Part shown: positions 1 to 6,523 of the stretch, piece after piece
Layout: each line of letters starts with the position of its first letter
Numbering within the stretch: position 1 is the stretch's first letter
Notes under the pieces: generated by a model
The model's database searches: none
The model's input: only the letters and a program-made list of their open reading frames with translations
What the model was told of the DNA's origin: nothing
Translations under genes and position numbers: made by a program
From: Bacteroidales bacterium
Lineage (GTDB): Bacteria > Bacteroidota > Bacteroidia > Bacteroidales > UBA4181
Reading direction: 5' to 3'
Length of the DNA: 8,621 nucleotides
Assembly (NCBI GenBank): GCA_031260845.1
Contig: JAISKR010000091.1
Location: forward strand, 1 to 8,621

Positions 1-58
1 TAAACCACTGTCCGGTCTATCCGGCTATTCTTAAATTAATTTAAAAGGCGCGTTAAAA

Positions 59-91
59 TTTGTTAAGCAATATTTTATGGCTTTATTTTTG
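59..91 (+). promoter_or_regulatory. Bacteroides-type promoter of the htrA gene
   Basis: A TTTG at 59-62 and a TATTTTTG at 84-91 match the Bacteroidota primary-sigma consensus (-33 TTTG, -7 TAnnTTTG) at every defined base. The spacing between them is 21 nt, within or close to the usual range. Transcription would start a few bases after 91, leaving a leader of roughly 40 nt before the ATG at 140 or 146. The surrounding DNA is AT-rich, so chance matches are possible, but the pairing of both boxes at the right distance and place is good support. The start site itself is inferred. Confidence 0.55.
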
Positions 92-139
92 TAATGTAGT
101 GTTTCAACAATAAATAAAATTAATGTCTTATTTAATTTA

Positions 140-1606
140 ATGGTTATGAAAATTAAGAATTTATTCGTATCTTTGTTTATCGCCATTCTGGGCGGTGTTG
201 TTGCAGTGTTTTTTTATGCCAAATTAGCGGATCGCTCTTCTGACAAAATGTCAGACGCATCCATGCCACAATCCATATATTATGCCGCTTTGAATGCCCA
301 CGAGCCGAGCGATGTGGCATTCCCCGATTTTACTTATGCGGCGGAAAAAACCGTTCACTGCGTTGTACACGTCAAAGTGAAATCGGTGCAAAATATGTAT
401 TCCGGTTCAGGCAATCCTTTGTACGATTTCTTTTACGGTTACAGGGAACCGCGCCAAATTCCGCGTGAAGGTTTTGGCTCAGGCGTCATTATCAGCGACG
501 ATGGGTATATCATCACCAATAACCACGTGATAGACAGCGCGGAAGAGATAGAAGTAACGCTCAATGACAAGCGGGTGTTCACCGCAACGCTCGTCGGCGC
601 CGACCCGACCACTGATATTGCCTTGCTCAAAGTAGAAGAATCGGGATTGCCGTTTCTCACTTACGGCGACTCGGAAGCCTTGCGAGTGGGTGAATGGGTG
701 CTGGCAGTGGGCAATCCCTACAATCTCACTTCCACGGTAACGGCAGGTATTGTAAGCGCCAAAGCCCGTAAGTTGGGTATCATCACCAATGACAATCGGC
801 GTTTAGCCATCGAGGCATTTATACAGACAGATGCTGCCGTCAATCCGGGCAATAGCGGAGGCGCTTTGGTCAACATACGCGGGGAATTGGTGGGTATCAA
901 TGCTGCCATAGCCTCGCAAACAGGCGCTTATTCCGGTAACTCGTTTGCTATTCCGGTGACCATTGCGCGAAAAGTCATTGCCGACTTGAAGGAATACGGT
1001 TCCGTACAACGCGCCATGTTGGGTGTGACCATTGATGAAATTACTTCCGAATTTGCTAAAAAGCATGATATTGACAAAATTGAAGGCATTTCTGTGGCAA
1101 GCGTGCTCGAAGAAGGGGCGGCTGCCGCTGCCGGTATCAAGGAAGGCGATATTATCAAATCCATCAACAATGTTCCCATCAATAGTTTTTCGGAACTTCA
1201 AGAACAATTAAGTAAATATCGTCCTAACGATCAAATCGAACTGTCAGTAGAGAGAAACAAGAAATTGCAAACGTTTAAAGTGACCTTGCGGAACATTGAC
1301 GGTAACACAAAAATCATAAAAAATAATTTCGGCGACATTCTTGGCGCGAAATTTGAGGGGGTAAATGATAAGGATAAAAAGAACCTGAAAATTAAATCCG
1401 GCGTTCGCGTAAAAGAAGTCGGTGAAGGGAAATTGAAGGATGTCGGCATCAAAGATGGATTTATTGTTGTGAAAATCAACGACGTATCTGTCAATTCGGT
1501 GAATGATATTCGCGAAATTTTCAATCGTATTCCTTCCGAAGGTCGGGTGATGATTGATGGTGTTTATCCGAATGGAAGAGTGGCATATTATGGTTTTGCC
1601 AAATAA
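140..1606 (+). CDS. HtrA/DegQ-family periplasmic serine endoprotease (Do-like) with two PDZ domains
   Basis: This is an envelope protease/chaperone that degrades misfolded periplasmic proteins. A hydrophobic segment at about residues 7-26 is a signal peptide or signal anchor. The trypsin-like domain spans about 65-285 and its catalytic triad is complete: His129 in TNNHV, Asp159 in TTDIALLKV, and Ser239 in GNSGG. PDZ1 covers about 293-385 and begins MLGV. A divergent second PDZ-like domain covers about 398-486. The length of 488 aa is normal for two-PDZ Do proteases. The start could be the ATG at 140 or the one at 146, two codons later; the second gives a more typical MKIKN start, and no Shine-Dalgarno site decides it. 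The gene follows a good Bacteroides-type promoter and lies 72 bp upstream of rpoD on the same strand, an order I recall from other Bacteroidales. DegP, DegQ and DegS cannot be told apart from motifs alone, so no symbol is given. Confidence 0.93.
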   Translation: MVMKIKNLFVSLFIAILGGVVAVFFYAKLADRSSDKMSDASMPQSIYYAALNAHEPSDVAFPDFTYAAEKTVHCVVHVKVKSVQNMYSGSGNPLYDFFYGYREPRQIPREGFGSGVIISDDGYIITNNHVIDSAEEIEVTLNDKRVFTATLVGADPTTDIALLKVEESGLPFLTYGDSEALRVGEWVLAVGNPYNLTSTVTAGIVSAKARKLGIITNDNRRLAIEAFIQTDAAVNPGNSGGALVNIRGELVGINAAIASQTGAYSGNSFAIPVTIARKVIADLKEYGSVQRAMLGVTIDEITSEFAKKHDIDKIEGISVASVLEEGAAAAAGIKEGDIIKSINNVPINSFSELQEQLSKYRPNDQIELSVERNKKLQTFKVTLRNIDGNTKIIKNNFGDILGAKFEGVNDKDKKNLKIKSGVRVKEVGEGKLKDVGIKDGFIVVKINDVSVNSVNDIREIFNRIPSEGRVMIDGVYPNGRVAYYGFAK

Positions 1607-1614
1607 TGTGCCTT

Positions 1615-1639
1615 GTCTGGAATCGTTCCAGTTTCAGAC
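1615..1639 (+). other. Small inverted repeat between htrA and rpoD
   Basis: CTGGAA at 1617-1622 and TTCCAG at 1626-1631 are perfect complements around a 3-nt TCG loop. GTCTG at 1615-1619 can alternatively pair with CAGAC at 1635-1639. Only a three-T run follows, so this is a poor intrinsic terminator. It may be a weak attenuator or mRNA-processing hairpin between the two genes, or it may have no role. Confidence 0.25.
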
Positions 1640-1678
1640 CTCATTGAGTATTTGGCAAGTTTGAAATCTTAATAAAGA

Positions 1679-2539
1679 ATGAGACAATTAAAGATCACAA
1701 AATCGATTACCAACCGGGAAAGCGCTTCTCTGGATAAATACTTGCAGGAGATAGGCAAGGAGGAATTGATTACTGTGGAGGAGGAAGTTGAGTTAGCGCA
1801 AAGAATCAGAAAAGGAGACAGGCAGGCGTTGGAGAAACTGACACGTGCCAATCTTCGTTTTGTGGTGTCGGTAGCAAAACAGTATCAAAACCAAGGGCTT
1901 AGTTTGCCCGATTTAATCAACGAAGGCAATTTGGGTTTGATTAAAGCCGCTGAAAAATTTGATGAAACGCGCGGATTCAAGTTTATTTCCTACGCCGTAT
2001 GGTGGATACGTCAATCCATATTGCAGGCTTTGGCGGAACAATCGCGTATTGTCCGTTTGCCGCTGAATCAGGTTGGCTCATTGAACAAGATCAACAAAGC
2101 CTTTTCAAAATTTGAGCAAGAGAATGAACGTATTCCCTCTGCCGAAGAATTGGCAGATGTTTTGGAACTCACCAAAGAGAAAATTGCCGATACGATGCGC
2201 GTTTCGGGACGCCATGTGTCGGTGGACGCGCCGTTTATCGAAGGCGAGGACAACAGCCTGTTAGACGTTCTTGTCAACAACGATTCGCCCGTAGCCGACC
2301 GCGCATTGATGAACGAATCATTGATACGCGAGATAGACCGTGCGTTAGCAACGCTCACCGAGCGCGAGCGCGACATTGTTAAACTCTTCTTCGGAATAGG
2401 CGCACAGGAAATGACGCTGGAAGAAATCGGCGAAAAGTTTGGTCTTACGCGCGAAAGGGTTCGCCAGATAAAGGAAAAAGCCATTCGGCGCTTGCGGCAC
2501 ACCTCGCGCAGTAAGTTGTTGAAGGGTTATCTTGGATAA
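1679..2539 (+). CDS. rpoD: Primary (housekeeping) sigma factor RpoD, short Bacteroidota type
   Basis: This subunit directs RNA polymerase to basal promoters. The protein is 286 aa and begins almost directly with region 1.2 (about 15-48), without the acidic region 1.1 found in E. coli sigma-70. Region 2 covers about 50-122 and holds the core-binding and promoter-melting/-10 recognition segment [13 protein letters not shown] (102-114). Region 3 spans about 125-205. Region 4 spans about 215-280, with the helix-turn-helix at 245-273 ([20 protein letters not shown]). The absence of region 1.1 is the known state for Bacteroides primary sigma factors, which use the -33 TTTG/-7 TAnnTTTG promoter. No clear promoter of its own was found in the 72-bp gap behind htrA, so read-through from htrA is plausible. 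The stop codon lies 5 bp from that of the convergent oxidoreductase gene. Confidence 0.95.
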   Translation: MRQLKITKSITNRESASLDKYLQEIGKEELITVEEEVELAQRIRKGDRQALEKLTRANLRFVVSVAKQYQNQGLSLPDLINEGNLGLIKAAEKFDETRGFKFISYAVWWIRQSILQALAEQSRIVRLPLNQVGSLNKINKAFSKFEQENERIPSAEELADVLELTKEKIADTMRVSGRHVSVDAPFIEGEDNSLLDVLVNNDSPVADRALMNESLIREIDRALATLTERERDIVKLFFGIGAQEMTLEEIGEKFGLTRERVRQIKEKAIRRLRHTSRSKLLKGYLG

Positions 2540-2544
2540 AACGG

Positions 2545-4020
2545 TCAGCCGCTTTCCAAATCTTTTATCAGACTTTCCATCCCTACCAATTTTGCGCAGG
2601 TGAAAAAAGAGGTCATGGAAACGCCCAACACCCCGTGCAGGTTCAGGTTTTGCCCTGTCAGCCACAGGTTAGAAATCTGCGTTTGCGGCGATAGCAGGGT
2701 GTAGAACAGATGGCTGTAATCTTTTCGGATGCCATAAGCCGAACCCTCGTATGTGCCCGTATAATCGCGGTATGTCAAAGGTGTGCTGGTGTATATCCGT
2801 TCAATATTCTCTTTCAGTTGGGGCAATCTTTTTGAAACCAAATCCACACATTCATCGGCTTTCTGTGCTTTGAAAGCGCTGTACTCGGTTCCTCTGCCGT
2901 TAGCCCAAGGGGATACTTCCTGCCACAGCATGGGCGTCAGTATGTCGATATTTGAGGTGTATGCGCTACCACTTTCCGGCGTCTGGAAACTGACCAACGC
3001 AGCCGTTGTCCCGGAACAGCGCTCATCGACGTCATTCCACGGGGAAGTGCCGTTAAATATATTGATATTCCTGTTCAAATAAGGAATGGTATTCTGCTTC
3101 AACTGCAAATGCGCTGTAAATAAGCCATGCGTGTTTGCCATGTTTTCCATGCGTATGCGGTAAATTTTCCTAATGTTGGGCGTATCGGGTATCAGCGAAA
3201 GCGTGAGCGCCGGATGCATACTCGAAATGACATATTTTCCTGCAACTTCTTCTTCATTATTGACGCAAACACTTGAAATCAGACTATTGTGTTCATTTAG
3301 TCGTGTCACTTTCGCGTTGGTGCGCACCTCGCCGCCCATACTGCGGATGCTACCTGCCAATTTTTCGGCAATGAGAGAGCCGCCGCCTTTCAAACGCCAC
3401 GCGCTCTGGATGAAAGAATTATTGATTTGCGCAAAAACGTACAAAGGCAGTTTTTCGGCGCATAATTCCATCGTGAAAGAGGCGCCGGACAGGACATTTA
3501 TCAACAGCGGGTCGTCAAAACCGTTCTGCAAAAAGCCATAAGCAGAGCGTTCCAACAAGGTGGAAGCCGTAAAATCATTCTTGACGCCGGGTACAAAACT
3601 GTTCATCATGTTTTCACCCACCTTTTTCAGGAATGCGGTATAATCGGCTATCTGTTTTCGCTGATGAGGAAAATATTCTGACATTTTGTCAGCAAAACGT
3701 TCATGACCGGATGGAAACAAATACGATTTGCCCTGTATGATGACTTCCGAAAAGCCATCCTCATCCATCTTCTGCCAAGGCAAATCCAGCAAATCGAAAT
3801 AGCGAAACAGAGAATGAAGGGATTGTCCCTCTTCCAAGCCGCCCACATAGTGGAAACCTGTGTCAAACGAGGCTTTTCCGCGCCGGAATGTTTGCAGGCA
3901 ACCGCCTATCTGCGAATTTTGTTCCAACACACATACGTGAAAACCTTTGCGCGACAGTATGTATCCACATTCCAAGCCGCCTAATCCGCTTCCTATAATG
4001 ATTACATCGTATTTTGCCAT
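2545..4020 (-). CDS. FAD-dependent oxidoreductase, phytoene desaturase / retinol saturase-like
   Basis: The 491-aa protein opens with a Rossmann dinucleotide-binding fold: GSGLGG (residues 10-15, GxGxxG) and Glu33 closing the second strand, the residue that normally holds the adenosine ribose of FAD. The early segment SFDTGFHYVGG (51-61) and the C-terminal FAD-contact segment LWLTGQNLNLHGVLGV (452-467) place it in the amine oxidase / CrtI-like group that includes phytoene desaturases and all-trans-retinol 13,14-reductase. There is no signal peptide, so it is probably cytoplasmic or peripheral to the membrane. It is the last gene of a minus-strand run, 7 bp after the HD-domain gene. No carotenoid gene (crtB, crtE, crtY) is visible here, so the substrate is unknown and a pigment role should not be assumed. 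Confidence is high for family and low for reaction. Confidence 0.85.
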   Translation of the reverse strand: MAKYDVIIIGSGLGGLECGYILSRKGFHVCVLEQNSQIGGCLQTFRRGKASFDTGFHYVGGLEEGQSLHSLFRYFDLLDLPWQKMDEDGFSEVIIQGKSYLFPSGHERFADKMSEYFPHQRKQIADYTAFLKKVGENMMNSFVPGVKNDFTASTLLERSAYGFLQNGFDDPLLINVLSGASFTMELCAEKLPLYVFAQINNSFIQSAWRLKGGGSLIAEKLAGSIRSMGGEVRTNAKVTRLNEHNSLISSVCVNNEEEVAGKYVISSMHPALTLSLIPDTPNIRKIYRIRMENMANTHGLFTAHLQLKQNTIPYLNRNINIFNGTSPWNDVDERCSGTTAALVSFQTPESGSAYTSNIDILTPMLWQEVSPWANGRGTEYSAFKAQKADECVDLVSKRLPQLKENIERIYTSTPLTYRDYTGTYEGSAYGIRKDYSHLFYTLLSPQTQISNLWLTGQNLNLHGVLGVSMTSFFTCAKLVGMESLIKDLESG

Positions 4021-4027
4021 GATAATT

Positions 4028-5260
4028 TTATTGATTCAAATCTTTCGGATAACACAGAAAATATTTTTCCACCACTCTTGACATCCCGAATAAATTTCCC
4101 AAATCGGAAGCCTCTGCAATATCTATCGGTTTGTCGTTCTGCATGACGAGAATACTTTCTTCGCCATCGTTGTTGTATGCGTTGTTGGACAATACGCCCG
4201 TAGAAACGTAATAGTCCACATCATCCGGCTCGCAACAGTATTGTGCGATGGCTTTTTGCTGAATGGGTTCAATGCGTTCGGCTGAAAACGGCTCGTTTTG
4301 TATTTCTATGCGATACAACAGCCTGTTCAACAGCCGTGTGGACAGTCCTGCTAAAATCGGATCGGCGTGTGCAGCCCACATTTTCAGGGCTACCGTTATG
4401 TCGTGGTCGTCCAGCATCGCAAAATGGGTGAGCACTGTCAGCGATTGATATTTCATCTTGTCGGGAACGAAATCGCGCAGGAAATACAGCAACGACGGGG
4501 TTCCGAACAGCACATCGCCCGTGCGTATCAGTTCCTTGGCGCGACGCACAATGTTCAGCAGCAGTTGGTCAGCCGAAATGACCGTTTTGTGAAGGTAAAC
4601 CTGCCAATACATCAGGCGACGAGCCAGCAGGAACTTTTCAATGGAATAGACGCCCTTGGCTTCGATGACCAATTCGTCCTCATACACATTTAACATCTTG
4701 ATGATGCGGTCAGAGCCGATAATCCCTTCGGTGACGCCGGTGAAAAAACTGTCGCGCCTGAGATAATCCATCCTGTCCATGTCCAACTGCCCTGAAACCA
4801 ACTGACACAGAAATTTTTTCGGGTATTTTTTCTTAAAAATTGCAATTGCCAGTTCCAATTTGCCCCCGAATACGCGATTCAAATGTTGCATGAACATCAG
4901 AGATACTTTTTCGTGAGGAACGTTCTCAATCAGAGCATTTTCCAAGGTATGCGAAAAGGGTCCGTGTCCAATGTCGTGCAGCAGAATGGCTATCAGCGCT
5001 GCCTCATATTCCTCGTCTGTAATTTCAATGCCTTTGGAACGCAGGGATTTGATAGCCTCGTCCATCAGGTGCATGGCGCCTAATGCGTGTTGAAAACGGG
5101 TATGGTTGGCGCCCGGATACACCAAAGAGGTCAGTCCGAGTTGCTTGATGCGCCGCAAACGTTGAAAATAGGAATGCTCTATCAAGTCGTACAGTATCGG
5201 AAACGGCAGATTGATAAAACCGTAAACCGGATCGTTAATGATTTTTCGTTTATTATACAT
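4028..5260 (-). CDS. HD-domain phosphohydrolase, dGTPase/SAMHD1-like
   Basis: The 410-aa protein carries the HD-superfamily metal site: His58 in RFQHALG, the His95-Asp96 pair in LLHDIGHGPFSH, and a downstream acidic segment QLDMDRMDYLRRD (158-170) that supplies the last metal-binding Asp. This arrangement matches the COG1078-type proteins related to dNTP triphosphohydrolases and SAMHD1, so hydrolysis of a nucleotide triphosphate is the likely activity. The substrate cannot be read from sequence. The remaining C-terminal half, about 190-410, is largely helical in character. No signal peptide is present, so it is cytoplasmic. The gene lies 5 bp after proB and 7 bp before the FAD oxidoreductase on the same strand, implying a shared transcript without an obvious pathway link. 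Confidence 0.88.
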   Translation of the reverse strand: MYNKRKIINDPVYGFINLPFPILYDLIEHSYFQRLRRIKQLGLTSLVYPGANHTRFQHALGAMHLMDEAIKSLRSKGIEITDEEYEAALIAILLHDIGHGPFSHTLENALIENVPHEKVSLMFMQHLNRVFGGKLELAIAIFKKKYPKKFLCQLVSGQLDMDRMDYLRRDSFFTGVTEGIIGSDRIIKMLNVYEDELVIEAKGVYSIEKFLLARRLMYWQVYLHKTVISADQLLLNIVRRAKELIRTGDVLFGTPSLLYFLRDFVPDKMKYQSLTVLTHFAMLDDHDITVALKMWAAHADPILAGLSTRLLNRLLYRIEIQNEPFSAERIEPIQQKAIAQYCCEPDDVDYYVSTGVLSNNAYNNDGEESILVMQNDKPIDIAEASDLGNLFGMSRVVEKYFLCYPKDLNQ

Positions 5261-5265
5261 CGGTA

Positions 5266-6345
5266 TTATTCTTGGTTCAAATATAGATAATCATAATGAA
5301 TCAGCGGTTTGTTGTTGCGCTCGCCTGTTTTATTGCGGGCTGTATCGGCGTTGTATTCCGAGCGTCCCAATCCGACCGGCTTTCCCTGTTCGTCAACTAT
5401 CCTCACGACGTCGCCGTTCAGAAAATCGCCGTCAATGGCTGTGACGCCTACCAAGAGAAGGCTTGCCGCCTGTTGCCCTGTCAGTCTTTCCACTGCGCCT
5501 TGGTTAATGTGCACAGTCCCCTTGACCATCGTCTGGGAATGAGCCAGCCATTTTTTGAACGTGGTGGTTTTGCGTCCGGGCTTGAAATACGTCTGAACGG
5601 TGCCGGCTTTTTCGCTGATAATGTCCGGCAAAATGTTTTCGGTAAAACCGTTGGCGATATGCACAGGCGTTCCGGATGCCGCCACCCGTTTGGCTATGGC
5701 AAATTTAGTGAGCATACCGCCGCGTCCGAAAGTAGATTGAACGGGCGCAATGTATTTCGATACCGTGTTTTGTTCAGGCTCAATCACAGGAATCACTTTG
5801 GAAGCGGGATTTGACGGCAAGCCATCGTAAATTCCGTCGATATTGCTCAGGATTATCAGGGCGTCGCTGCCCATCATGTCGGTAATCAAGCCGGACAGTT
5901 CGTCGTTGTCGGTAAACATCAGTTCATTGACCGACACCACGTCATTTTCGTTGATGACGGGCACTACTTGGTTGCGAAGCAAGGTTTGCAGGCAGTTGCG
6001 CATATTCAGAAAATGCCGTCTGTCGCGGAAATCTTCTTTGGTAGCCAGCACCTGCGAACAGATGATTTGGTGACGGGTGAAAAGTTCGCTATACAGTCGA
6101 ATCAGATACACCTGCCCCACGGCAGCCCACAATTGGCGGCATGAAACGGCGTCGCTGTCTTTCGGTGCATTGATAAGTTTGCGCCCCGAAGCAACCGCAC
6201 CGGATGAAATCAAGAGCACTTCGACGCCTTTTTCCCGTAAGGCTACGACCTGTTCCACTAAACGGGCTATGCGTGGCTCGTTGGGATGCCCGTCAGACAA
6301 GGTGAGCACATTCGAGCCAATCTTTAATGTAATACGTTTATACAT
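5266..6345 (-). CDS. proB: Glutamate 5-kinase (ProB) with C-terminal PUA domain
   Basis: This enzyme phosphorylates L-glutamate with ATP to gamma-glutamyl phosphate, the first committed step of proline synthesis in the cytoplasm. The amino-acid kinase domain covers about 1-245: LKIGSNVLT near the N-terminus, LLISSGAVASGR (44-55), QLWAAVGQ (71-78), the substrate loop INENDVVS (131-138), FTDNDELSGLITDMMGSD (144-161), LSNIDGIYDG (166-175) and GRGGMLTKFAIAKR (207-220). A PUA domain follows from about 265 to 350. The 359-aa length is normal for ProB. The frame stays open to an ATG at 6372, but I chose 6345 (MYKRITLKIG) because it fits the family N-terminus and because a -7-type promoter box at 6370-6377 overlaps the longer start. 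The usual partner proA is not in this window. It is the first gene of a probable three-gene transcript. Confidence 0.93.
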   Translation of the reverse strand: MYKRITLKIGSNVLTLSDGHPNEPRIARLVEQVVALREKGVEVLLISSGAVASGRKLINAPKDSDAVSCRQLWAAVGQVYLIRLYSELFTRHQIICSQVLATKEDFRDRRHFLNMRNCLQTLLRNQVVPVINENDVVSVNELMFTDNDELSGLITDMMGSDALIILSNIDGIYDGLPSNPASKVIPVIEPEQNTVSKYIAPVQSTFGRGGMLTKFAIAKRVAASGTPVHIANGFTENILPDIISEKAGTVQTYFKPGRKTTTFKKWLAHSQTMVKGTVHINQGAVERLTGQQAASLLLVGVTAIDGDFLNGDVVRIVDEQGKPVGLGRSEYNADTARNKTGERNNKPLIHYDYLYLNQE

Positions 6346-6369
6346 TATAAATACTTCAATTTGGTCTGA

Positions 6370-6377
6370 CAAAAGTA
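6370..6377 (-). promoter_or_regulatory. Possible -7 box for the proB run
   Basis: Read on the minus strand, these bases are TACTTTTG, matching all six defined positions of the Bacteroidota TAnnTTTG element. The element sits 24 bp before the ATG at 6345, leaving a short leader. No TTTG lies at the expected -33 distance; the nearest resemblance is TTTC on the minus strand (6405-6402), 24 nt away. The call therefore rests on one box and on position. Confidence 0.35.
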
Positions 6378-6523
6378 ATTATATTTATTTGTGGATGCAG
6401 CGAAATTTGTCAAAAAAATAACTTTAACTTTTTTTAACAATAAAAAATACAGATTATATGATGCGTTTCAAAAGAAATGAGTACTTTTATCCGTTTTTTT
6501 AATCAGTAGTATATAGATAGTTT

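Noticed and set aside
1..44. Possible C-terminal tail of an upstream gene
   Set aside because: Two plus-strand frames are open from the window edge, to stops at 32-34 and 42-44, but the stretch is too short to tell coding from spacer. The 14-bp palindrome at 31-44 is all A/T and easily arises by chance.
2545..4020. Carotenoid biosynthesis role for the FAD oxidoreductase
   Set aside because: The fold resembles phytoene desaturases, but no other carotenoid gene is in the window and related proteins act on other substrates.
5296..5814. Plus-strand open frame of 172 codons opposite proB
   Set aside because: It is antisense to a well-conserved ProB, has no recognisable motif, and is typical of a shadow frame.
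6346..6372. Nine-codon N-terminal extension of ProB from an ATG at 6372
   Set aside because: The family N-terminus begins at the MYKRITLKIG start, and the extension overlaps a good -7 promoter box read on the same strand.
6482..6489. TACTTTTA as a -7 box for the cytochrome-SUMF1 gene
   Set aside because: It misses the final G of TAnnTTTG and has no TTTG at the right upstream distance. In such AT-rich DNA this is not enough for a promoter call.
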